Assembly (NCBI GenBank): GCA_027050975.1
Contig: JALUAR010000038.1
Location: 1-6,189 of the forward strand
Direction of reading: 5' to 3'
Source: Thermodesulfovibrio sp.
GTDB lineage: Bacteria; Nitrospirota; Thermodesulfovibrionia; Thermodesulfovibrionales; JdFR-85
DNA length: 6,189 bases
In this document: piece by piece, positions 1-5,553 of the stretch
Layout: each line of letters begins with the position of its first letter
Position numbering within the stretch: position 1 is the stretch's first letter
Position numbers and translations under genes: made by a program
Notes under the pieces: model-generated
Told to the model about the DNA's origin: nothing
Seen by the model: the letters and a program-made list of their open reading frames with translations, nothing else
The model's database searches: none

Positions 1-2
1 AT

Positions 3-362
3 ATTGTAGATGTTTTGGTCTCTTTTGCAAAATGGCAGAAGATTGGTAAATGTGCATGGGAGTTGATGTTTAAATTAATTAAACGCGAAGGCTTTGACAG
101 AGTGCGTTTCGTTACATTTATGGTGCCCTGGAAAGAATACGAATATTCTACTTTGAAGGTTGAGGGTCCAATTGTCAAATTTACAACAAAAGTTCGAAAC
201 TGGGTATTAGACCCAGGACTTGTCAGGATGTTTGGTCGGGAGGGGTTTCCTTATGAGAACCAGATTGAAGTTGTTTCTCTAAAGCATGTAATCGTCAAAC
301 AGAAAGTAACTGATAATAAGGGCAGGACACGGTTTTACTCCTGTGAATATGTAAAAGAGTGA
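3..362 (+). CDS. Unrecognised protein, 5' end outside window
   Basis: The frame is open to the left edge (codons from base 3 read I-V-D-V-L-V-S-F), so the gene probably starts upstream. A TTG at 15-17 is the only internal candidate start near the edge and has no ribosome binding site visible before it. About 119 residues are seen, ending in TGA. The product is basic and rich in aromatic and beta-prone residues, with no hydrophobic segment long enough for a membrane helix, so it is probably soluble. I recognise no domain or catalytic motif. The stop codon lies inside an AT-rich hairpin (353-370), which suggests the transcript ends here and separates this gene from the envelope genes downstream. 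Coding potential is judged from the long open frame and ordinary amino-acid composition only. Confidence 0.6.
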   Translation: MVDVLVSFAKWQKIGKCAWELMFKLIKREGFDRVRFVTFMVPWKEYEYSTLKVEGPIVKFTTKVRNWVLDPGLVRMFGREGFPYENQIEVVSLKHVIVKQKVTDNKGRTRFYSCEYVKE

Positions 363-370
363 ACTCTTTT
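353..370 (+). terminator. AT-rich hairpin spanning the stop codon of the first gene
   Basis: AAAAGAG (353-359) pairs perfectly with CTCTTTT (364-370) around a TGAA loop that contains the TGA stop. The 3' arm ends in four T. It resembles a weak intrinsic terminator and could act on either strand, but the stem has only two G-C pairs and the T tract is part of the stem. Confidence 0.35.
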
Positions 371-670
371 AAGATGCTATCAGGGAGGATACAGTCTCAT
401 TAATAGTAGCAACATCATGCTGTGTATTTCGTTGTGGTATTGTTGAAAATAAGAACGGACACGTTCTGGTGACTTTCGTTTGAATCGCAAATAACCGATG
501 ATCGCCTTGTGCATTTGTGCGAATATAAAAGGGATAGCTTATCAGTTGGATTTTAATAGAGGCAGGGCCGGAAAGATGCTATGCCTTGCCTGTGATGGCA
601 CTATAGTATTGAGACGCAAAGTGAGTGCTTAATAGAAAGACATGGCAATTTTTATGCTAAAGGAGGATTC
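363..670. other. 308-bp intergenic stretch without a convincing gene
   Basis: No frame on the + strand stays open for more than a few dozen codons. Visible items are a 10-bp direct repeat AAGATGCTAT (371-380 and 573-582), an imperfect inverted repeat AGGCAGGG/CCTTGCCT (560-567 and 584-591), a 6-bp hairpin GGCACT/AGTGCT (597-602 and 624-629), and a minus-strand frame of 44 codons (380-514) that lacks a ribosome binding site. The promoter and leader of the following gene cluster should lie here, but I found no -35/-10 pair with normal spacing. A TATAAA at 524-529 is the best single -10-like hexamer. Confidence 0.5.
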
Positions 671-1213
671 ATGAAAAATAATTTCAAAAAAATTGGTTTC
701 CTGTACTTTTTTGTCGTTTTGGTACAGATAATATTGATTAATGTCAGTATGGCAGATGAAATATATAAGGGAATGCTTGTTGTAGATAAAGGTGGAGAAT
801 ATGAACTTGATGATAAACAATATGTTAAGCTTGTAATTGATAAAGACTCTGTGAAATCTCTGAGAATACACATAAATGCCTCTGATAAGGATTTAACCTT
901 TTCTTCTTGTAATATCCTGCCCAACGACGGAAGCAACTTTACTAAATGGTTTTCTATAGAATGCCGCAAGCTGAAGTCCTTTGACAATAAAACCTTTTCA
1001 TATGATTATTTCCTGATTGGAGCATACGCGGGTATATCACCAAAAATAACCCCCTCTTACTCAATGTACGAAAAAATAAAAGAGATATCCAGTTTGCTTG
1101 GTTTAAAGGTGCCTTCAAGAACATTCGTTATCTATGCTGATAGAAAGCCGATATATGAGTTTTTCTGTTATCCTGAAAACACAGAAATCAGAAAAAGAAA
1201 AGACAAAGACTAA
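671..1213 (+). CDS. Secreted hypothetical protein with Sec signal peptide
   Basis: This 180-aa protein starts with a lysine-rich n-region (MKNNFKK), a hydrophobic core (about residues 8-25) and a plausible signal peptidase I site after S-M-A28, so it should be exported to the periplasm or beyond. The mature part is about 150 residues, beta-prone, with three cysteines (80, 98, 166), of which two could form a disulfide, and a very basic tail (RKRKDKD). I recognise no family. The start is well fixed: a near-perfect AAAGGAGG at 659-666 lies 4 bases before the ATG. It is the first of three small envelope genes; the next begins 13 bp after its stop with an almost identical ribosome binding site, so the two are probably co-transcribed. 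Base composition is clearly A/T-richer than in the minus-strand genes. Confidence 0.85.
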   Translation: MKNNFKKIGFLYFFVVLVQIILINVSMADEIYKGMLVVDKGGEYELDDKQYVKLVIDKDSVKSLRIHINASDKDLTFSSCNILPNDGSNFTKWFSIECRKLKSFDNKTFSYDYFLIGAYAGISPKITPSYSMYEKIKEISSLLGLKVPSRTFVIYADRKPIYEFFCYPENTEIRKRKDKD

Positions 1214-1226
1214 AAAAGGAGGATAG

Positions 1227-1613
1227 ATGTCTCGCAAGGTATATGTAAAGCCCCCACCTACTGCTAAAACCATGTTCGTAGCCCAGATTGTCATAGGAAC
1301 ACTGTTCATTGTTTTTGGAATCGGGTTATTTATTGCAATTTATAATGAACTGGGTGAGGCATTGCCTTTTGTCGCGTTATTTTTCCTTATCTGGACGGCC
1401 GTATGTTCTGTCATTATTGCTCAGGCAGTAAAGACTCTAAGACTTATAAATAAGGGAAAGATAGAAATTGCAGAATTCGACAACTCTGCTGGATGGGAAG
1501 AAGGTAGCTTTGCAGCAAAACTGCGTGATCTTGAGGCTCTGAAAAAGGATGGGCTTATATCAGATGAGGAGTACCAGAAAAAACGGGCTGAAATAATGCA
1601 GGGAAAGTGGTGA
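1227..1613 (+). CDS. Two-TM membrane protein with C-terminal SHOCT domain
   Basis: This 128-aa protein has two predicted membrane helices (about residues 16-39 and 46-68) joined by a short acidic turn, then a charged linker and a C-terminal SHOCT motif (about 97-125). The SHOCT part is KLRDLEALKKDGLISDEEY followed by a basic stretch, with the characteristic L..L..L...G.I...E.. pattern. SHOCT is a short helical hairpin found at the ends of many bacterial membrane proteins and thought to mediate oligomerisation or protein contacts; it does not reveal the specific function. Both termini are probably cytoplasmic, since the N-terminus is basic and SHOCT domains usually lie inside. AAGGAGG at 1216-1222 sits 4 bases before the ATG. 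The gene follows the secreted protein by 13 bp and precedes a lipoprotein gene by 43 bp. Confidence 0.88.
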   Translation: MSRKVYVKPPPTAKTMFVAQIVIGTLFIVFGIGLFIAIYNELGEALPFVALFFLIWTAVCSVIIAQAVKTLRLINKGKIEIAEFDNSAGWEEGSFAAKLRDLEALKKDGLISDEEYQKKRAEIMQGKW

Positions 1614-1656
1614 ATTTGCTTGTCTATGGCAACAGAACAATATGCGGGGTAAAACT

Positions 1657-2133
1657 ATGAAGAGACAGATTGTTGTTGGCTGCCTGATTATTATTGCATG
1701 GGCTGGACTTTCTTCTTGCGCTTTATATTCAAATTATGAGATGGCTCGGGAAGAGGCCCGGCGCAAAAACGCGGCGATTTCGGAGAATGATTCCGCCCTG
1801 GTGATTGATATGACTGCTCCTCCCCCTGATTGGACTGAAGAGGTTTTGATGGGTCTTTTTGCCAACCGTAATGAACTTACCATCAGGGTTGGAAGCGGAG
1901 GCTGTACCAAAAAGGAGGATTTCTGGATCTGGTGTCATTATGACGAAGAATCCAAAGGGGGAACTCCTCACTATGTGCTTACCATATACAGAAAGCGGAA
2001 AGACGCGTGCAAGGGTTTCTATCCATCCGGCGTTCTTATTAAATTCAATTTAAGAGAAGAGCTGGGCCTTCCGTATTTGTTCACGTACTCGGTAACTAAC
2101 AGGGTTGAAGCTGGTATTTCTCCGAATAAGTGA
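1657..2133 (+). CDS. Putative lipoprotein, possibly truncated at its C-terminus
   Basis: From the ATG at 1657 the product has 158 aa: a short basic n-region (MKR), a hydrophobic core and a lipobox L-S-S-C21, so signal peptidase II should cleave and lipidate Cys21. Ala at +2 does not suggest inner-membrane retention. The mature part has a charged helix (about 28-45), a proline-rich turn (APPPDW) and a beta-prone domain with Cys83, 93 and 118 (RVGSGGCTKKEDF, then ACKGFYPSG). I do not recognise the family. An in-frame ATG at 1642 would add five residues, but no ribosome binding site precedes it, whereas GGGGT (1646-1650) is well placed for 1657. The frame continues past the TGA for 40 codons with protein-like, cysteine-containing content, so the gene may once have been longer. 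Confidence 0.8.
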   Translation: MKRQIVVGCLIIIAWAGLSSCALYSNYEMAREEARRKNAAISENDSALVIDMTAPPPDWTEEVLMGLFANRNELTIRVGSGGCTKKEDFWIWCHYDEESKGGTPHYVLTIYRKRKDACKGFYPSGVLIKFNLREELGLPYLFTYSVTNRVEAGISPNK

Positions 2134-2256
2134 TGCCGGGATATCGAAAAATACTATTACAATCCCGAGACAGAAAAGTGTGAAAAATTTTTCTGGGTTG
2201 CAGCAAATCCTTGCGTGCAAAGACCCTTCTTGCCCTGGCGATACACCATTTTATAA
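2134..2256 (+). pseudogene. In-frame Kunitz/BPTI-like extension after the lipoprotein stop
   Basis: Directly after the lipoprotein TGA the same frame is open for 40 codons to a TAA at 2254-2256. It begins C-R-D-I-E-K-Y-Y-Y-N-P-E-T-E-K-C and continues E-K-F-F-W, with another Cys shortly after. The Y-Y-Y-N, six-residue step to Cys, then C-x-x-F-x-W matches the core of Kunitz/BPTI domains (Y21-x-Y23-N24 to C30, F33, Y35 in BPTI numbering). The following G-G-C and the final cysteines are missing or shifted into other frames; a third frame contains G-D-T-P-F-Y-K-K, which loosely resembles the end of bacterial Kunitz domains. The simplest reading is a decayed C-terminal domain cut off by a nonsense mutation. 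Chance resemblance is possible, because the domain is incomplete. Confidence 0.35.
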
Positions 2257-2277
2257 AAAAATGACCGATCTGTCGGT
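2255..2277 (-). terminator. Likely intrinsic terminator of the minus-strand operon
   Basis: On the minus strand ACCGA, loop CAGA, TCGGT forms a 5-bp stem (2264-2277), followed after CA by seven consecutive T (plus-strand A run 2255-2261). It starts 38 bp beyond the glycosyltransferase stop, the expected place for the end of the leftward transcript. The stem is short, so strength is uncertain. Confidence 0.5.
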
Positions 2278-2315
2278 AAGAATAGAAACCAATCGTTATC
2301 ATTCAATTTTTATTT

Positions 2316-3452
2316 TTACTTATCAGATACGCCTTTCGATTCTAATACAATTGAAACAATCTCAGATGCAGCATATGGACGGGCCAGCCGTTTAACAGCC
2401 TGTTGCATTCTGGATAATCTTTCTTTATCCGATAGAAGTGCATCAATTTTGAATGGTAGCGCCGGGAGGTTATTACATCGGATTGCAACTCCTTCCTCCA
2501 GAAAATGGTCACTATTCCTCTCTTCCTGACCGTGTACGGGATTTACAATAACCAAAATGAGTCCACTCGCCAATGCTTCTGAACTGGTAAGCCCTCCGGA
2601 TTTTCCCACTAACAGGTCCGATGCAGCCATCCACCTGTGCATTTCAGTGGTAAAACCGACAACTTTCAGGGGATGTCTTGTATTCGATACTGTCATCAAT
2701 CGCTTTTTAAGCTGTTCATTTTTTCCACAGATGACAACTACCTGTACAGGGTGTTGAACCTTCTGTATTACATGAACAATGGATTCGACCGGTCCCACCC
2801 CGAGGCCTCCAGCTGAGACAAGTACTGTTGTTGTGTGTGGATCAAGACCCAGGTGTTGACGGATGTCATGCTTTGACTTTTTTTCAGCGAAGACAGGATC
2901 AATAGGAATACCGGTAACAAAAATTGAATCTGATGGTATTCCAATTTCTGTAAGATAGAATCGGGTCTCCTCGCATGCCACAAAGTACCAGTCCACATCG
3001 CGAAAGATCCACATGGCATGAGCGTCAAAGTCTGTTATAACAACACCAACAGAGATATCCAGACCTTTTTTTCTTCGTAAGTAGAGAAGGATTTCAGCTG
3101 GGAGAAAATGGGTGCATATGGCTATACCAGGTTTCTCCTGTTTGATAAGCTTAATCAGAGGTCCTGTATTCAGACGATTTAATGCCTGTTTTCGTCTCTG
3201 AAATCGCCATGGGCGGTCAAGGGCGTTATAGATTAACCCTAAAAGTTCCGGTTGTCGGTTAATAAGCTCTATATAGAGATCGGAGTATGCCTTTCTAAAG
3301 ACCGAATTCGTGTGCTGGAGTACTTCTACATGGCATGCCGACACCCCTCTGTTTTTAAAGGCCGTGACAAGAGCATCGGCAGCTCTCAGATGCCCGGCAC
3401 CGGCTGCAGCAGATAGCACCATAACCGATGTGGTCTTTCCGGGTCCTTCCAT
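2316..3452 (-). CDS. GT28-family glycosyltransferase, MGDG-synthase-like
   Basis: This 378-aa protein has the two-domain GT-B layout of monogalactosyl/diglucosyl-diacylglycerol synthases. The N-terminal MGDG_synth-type acceptor domain starts with the glycine-rich AAAGAGHLRAA (15-25) and includes THFLP (114-118) and TDFDAHAMW (140-148). After GIPIDPVF (181-188) comes the GT28 C-terminal nucleotide-sugar domain, with LVSAGGLGVG (211-220), GKSGGLTSSEALASG (283-297) and NPVHGQEERN (304-313), matching the family's P/K-GG-x-SEAL and PxxGQEE-N signatures. It should transfer a sugar from a UDP-sugar to a lipid, probably diacylglycerol, at the inner face of the membrane; the exact sugar and acceptor cannot be told. 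Length is normal. The ATG lies only 2 bp after the phosphatase stop, with AAGGA 10 bases upstream, indicating an operon. It is the last gene before the terminator. Confidence 0.9.
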   Translation of the reverse strand: MEGPGKTTSVMVLSAAAGAGHLRAADALVTAFKNRGVSACHVEVLQHTNSVFRKAYSDLYIELINRQPELLGLIYNALDRPWRFQRRKQALNRLNTGPLIKLIKQEKPGIAICTHFLPAEILLYLRRKKGLDISVGVVITDFDAHAMWIFRDVDWYFVACEETRFYLTEIGIPSDSIFVTGIPIDPVFAEKKSKHDIRQHLGLDPHTTTVLVSAGGLGVGPVESIVHVIQKVQHPVQVVVICGKNEQLKKRLMTVSNTRHPLKVVGFTTEMHRWMAASDLLVGKSGGLTSSEALASGLILVIVNPVHGQEERNSDHFLEEGVAIRCNNLPALPFKIDALLSDKERLSRMQQAVKRLARPYAASEIVSIVLESKGVSDK

Positions 3453-3454
3453 TT

Positions 3455-3844
3455 CTATTTATTCCTTATTCCGGTTTCGACCGGTTCAGGAGATTCGTTT
3501 TTTAAGATTGCAGAATAATTCCGGATGAATTCTTTAAGGTTATACCAGATGTCATTGAAGCCGAATGCCTGCATCTCAGCCTCAGCCTCAGATAGAGACC
3601 ATCCATCCACCTCCATGCGATAAACAGCTATAACAACTCCTGTCCGGTCCTGTCCAAGAGCACAGTGTATGTATAATGGCTGGTTTGAAGGATCAGACAT
3701 AATAGAAATAATTTTCTTGATCGTCTCTAAATCTGGTTTTTTAAGTACATTTATCGGTATTTCTATAGATTTCATCCCTGCTGCCTCTACTGCTTCTTTC
3801 TCGCTATGGAGTGTGCGAAGATTTATGACCGTACGGATTCCCAT
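3455..3844 (-). CDS. Dual-specificity-type protein phosphatase, catalytic part of a split gene
   Basis: These 129 residues hold the cysteine-phosphatase core. The signature HCALGQDRTG gives the nucleophile Cys61 (codon 3662-3664) and Arg67 in a C-x5-R loop. GIRTVINLR (2-10) is the usual first strand, and the acidic segment KKPDLETI (35-42) may carry the general acid. The family removes phosphate from Tyr or Ser/Thr, or sometimes from lipids and inositol phosphates. The apparent ATG start is the second codon after an in-frame TAA (3848-3850) that ends the upstream fragment in the same frame, and no ribosome binding site lies close to it. A full-length protein would read straight through, so this is best seen as the C-terminal piece of a broken gene. 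If it is reinitiated, the product would lack the signal peptide and stay in the cytoplasm. The stop is 2 bp from the glycosyltransferase start. Confidence 0.82.
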   Translation of the reverse strand: MGIRTVINLRTLHSEKEAVEAAGMKSIEIPINVLKKPDLETIKKIISIMSDPSNQPLYIHCALGQDRTGVVIAVYRMEVDGWSLSEAEAEMQAFGFNDIWYNLKEFIRNYSAILKNESPEPVETGIRNK

Positions 3845-3847
3845 TTT

Positions 3848-4123
3848 TTAAAGGGTCAGGTAACCTTCATTATCGGGTTGGGCACCCCGATAAATGCCTG
3901 GTGCTACACGTCCGACATTTGAAAGACCGGGTAATCCAAAAATTCTTTCGGAAATCCTGGCCCTCTCTGGCAGCACAGCAGAGGGTAAGTGTTTCCCGGG
4001 GGATTGCACAAAGGAAGGGGATTCCCTGCCACTGTCTGAAAATGATGAAGCTGATGCAATAGCTGCAGGAAGTACAGAGACAGCAAATATCATACACAGG
4101 AAGTAGAACCTGTTTTTCCACAA
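3848..4123 (-). CDS. N-terminal fragment of the same phosphatase, with signal peptide
   Basis: The 91-residue fragment has a Sec signal peptide: basic residues K3 and R5, a hydrophobic core to about residue 23, and a likely cleavage site near A-S-A26. A Ser/Pro-rich linker follows, then NVGRVAPGIYRGAQPDNEGY (69-88). The G-x-Y-R-x-x-Q-P element is typical of the start of secreted bacterial dual-specificity phosphatases, where it precedes the K-x-G-I-x-T-V-I-N-L-R strand found in the next fragment. The frame is identical across the break; the stop TAA sits where these proteins commonly have lysine, so one A-to-T change (AAA to TAA) explains it. The start is doubtful: TTG at 4121-4123 directly follows an in-frame TGA and has no clear ribosome binding site. 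A GTG at 4138-4140 with GAGGGGGG upstream is out of frame by one base. Confidence 0.65.
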   Translation of the reverse strand: MWKNRFYFLCMIFAVSVLPAAIASASSFSDSGRESPSFVQSPGKHLPSAVLPERARISERIFGLPGLSNVGRVAPGIYRGAQPDNEGYLTL

Positions 4124-4279
4124 TCAGAACCGGTTTTCACTGGCACCCCCCTCATTTATATGGTCGCGGAATTGAAGGGTATAAATCAACTGATTCCCTG
4201 ACATTTTTATCGGCTGGAAATGCTTCTGTACAAATCCACCACTAACGAAAGACAAAGATTCCGGATTCATAATCTCCAT
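4124..4279 (-). CDS. Possible 51-aa small protein between permease and phosphatase
   Basis: An ATG 17 bp after the permease stop opens a frame of 51 codons ending in TGA at 4124-4126, the triplet directly before the TTG of the phosphatase fragment. The product has no hydrophobic segment and no motif I know; the middle (QLIYTLQFRDHINEGG) looks like ordinary coding sequence. No good ribosome binding site precedes the ATG, though translation could be coupled to the permease. It fills the only gap in the minus-strand run, and its stop would touch the phosphatase start, as in coupled operon genes. It could equally be the phosphatase leader being open by chance. Confidence is low because of the short length and missing ribosome binding site. 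Confidence 0.35.
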   Translation of the reverse strand: MEIMNPESLSFVSGGFVQKHFQPIKMSGNQLIYTLQFRDHINEGGASENRF

Positions 4280-4296
4280 CTGAGGGAACACTCTGC

Positions 4297-5511
4297 TCAG
4301 CCTCCCTGATATATTGCCTCATGCGGGTCTGTGTGCATGAATTTCACGGCAGGATATACAGCGGTCAGGGGCACTGTCAGTAGAGATACGAGCATACAGA
4401 AGCAGGTGAGCATTACAGATTCCGGTGCAGATAGCGGAACAAGAGGATTGTTAAAAGAGGATTTTATGGATTCCCTCATAAGATAAATAAATGTCATAGA
4501 GCATAGTGAGCCGGCTACAGAACCAAGCAGGGAAAGAATCCATGCCTCTGTGATGACCAGTCTGAAAATGTCGCGCTGCTTTGCGCCCATTGCTCTGAAC
4601 AACGACAATTCCCGCTGCCTTTCGTTAACTGTCATGGCAAATATCAGACCAATAAGGATTAAAGCCACTGTCCATATTGCAACCACTATCATTATAACAC
4701 TCTTTATCCCCCGGGATAATCGCTGTCGAAGAGATGATATCAGCTGGTTAACTACAATGGTCTTTACACCTGGTACGGAATGCATAATATCAAGAGCAAC
4801 ATTTGCAGGGCTGTAACCGGCTTTAATCCTGACAAGCACTGAGGATATCTGATTTTCTCCTGCTGATAACATTTTTACCTCTTTCTTTTCTCTGGAGTTC
4901 AGGATCATTGTCTTTACACTTTCAAGCGGGATAAAGATAGAGTTGTCAACAAACTTTAATCCTGTCTGTTCAAGCATGCCTGCAACTTTGAAATCAATGC
5001 CATAGAGCCTGATGGTTGAACCTGTGGAATAGGCATTCAATGCTACATCCATTCCTGTAATCACCTCCTTTGAAGAGAGGCTGACCGGTGCTCTGTCAGA
5101 TATCCAGGGCATAATGGTAAAGTCCTTTTCTGGATCAAATCCTATCAGAAGAATGGAATAAATCTCACAACAGTCTGAATATTCAGCTGTTTGTAAATAA
5201 ACCTCACTTGCAACTCTTTCTATTCCTTCAATCCTTTCTATCTGTTTTTCCACATTACTGTCCATGTAGAAGGTTGTTGGCTCTCCGGTTAGCAGGACAG
5301 TCCTTGCCACTGCTTCGGCATCAGCAGGAACAACAATGATATCTGCTCCGAGACGTTTTCGAATATTTTCGAGTCCTTTATGTACGGAAAGGGATATGTA
5401 TACAACCGAAAACAACGATGCTGTCACCACACATACTGACAGAAAGATTGCAACGCTCCTGAAAGGCTTTCGTTTCAGATTTTTTATTGCAATGCCTGAG
5501 ATTGTTACCAT
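4297..5511 (-). CDS. FtsX/MacB-like ABC transporter permease
   Basis: This 404-aa inner-membrane protein has the FtsX/MacB fold: one N-terminal helix (about 19-41), a large extracytoplasmic MacB_PCD-like domain (about 42-270), then three helices (about 271-294, 322-345, 366-388). The loop after helix 2 carries NERQRELSLFRAMGAKQRDI (296-315), the hallmark coupling segment that contacts the ABC ATPase. The start of the periplasmic domain has LGADIIVVP (54-62), seen in permeases of this group, and a Cys-Cys pair at 114-115. Such permeases are mechanotransmission proteins for lipoprotein, lipid, peptide or metal-related export systems; the substrate is unknown. No ATPase or second permease gene is adjacent, so the partner must be encoded elsewhere. 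The gene follows the flavoprotein gene by 42 bp, with only a weak G-rich ribosome binding site. Confidence 0.9.
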   Translation of the reverse strand: MVTISGIAIKNLKRKPFRSVAIFLSVCVVTASLFSVVYISLSVHKGLENIRKRLGADIIVVPADAEAVARTVLLTGEPTTFYMDSNVEKQIERIEGIERVASEVYLQTAEYSDCCEIYSILLIGFDPEKDFTIMPWISDRAPVSLSSKEVITGMDVALNAYSTGSTIRLYGIDFKVAGMLEQTGLKFVDNSIFIPLESVKTMILNSREKKEVKMLSAGENQISSVLVRIKAGYSPANVALDIMHSVPGVKTIVVNQLISSLRQRLSRGIKSVIMIVVAIWTVALILIGLIFAMTVNERQRELSLFRAMGAKQRDIFRLVITEAWILSLLGSVAGSLCSMTFIYLMRESIKSSFNNPLVPLSAPESVMLTCFCMLVSLLTVPLTAVYPAVKFMHTDPHEAIYQGG

Positions 5512-5553
5512 TTTAGCCGGGCCCCATCAGGATAGTTGCACATCTGTTCCCCC

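Noticed and set aside
597..650. Possible c-di-GMP-I (GEMM) riboswitch because of GACGCAAAG at 613-621
   Set aside because: The 5' GGCAAACC element, the GNRA tetraloop of the preceding stem and the 3' GGGUUGCC partner are not present, so only one short string matches.
2131..2133. TGA as a selenocysteine codon
   Set aside because: Other genes here end in TGA normally, the downstream pairing has a 19-nt loop unlike a bacterial SECIS, and no selenoprotein family is recognised. Nonsense mutation is simpler.
2105..2395. Plus-strand 96-aa ORF overlapping the lipoprotein end and the glycosyltransferase
   Set aside because: It has no ribosome binding site, overlaps the terminator and the convergent gene, and its content looks random. 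Only a few residues near G-D-T-P-F might belong to the decayed Kunitz-like region.
3575..3592. Short tandem repeat (CTCAGC units)
   Set aside because: It lies within the phosphatase gene and simply encodes S-E-A-E-A-E; three copies of 6 bp are not a meaningful repeat.
3848..3850. Stop codon reassignment (TAA read as lysine)
   Set aside because: TAA ends other genes here at natural family lengths (glycosyltransferase, secreted protein), so a changed genetic code is not supported.
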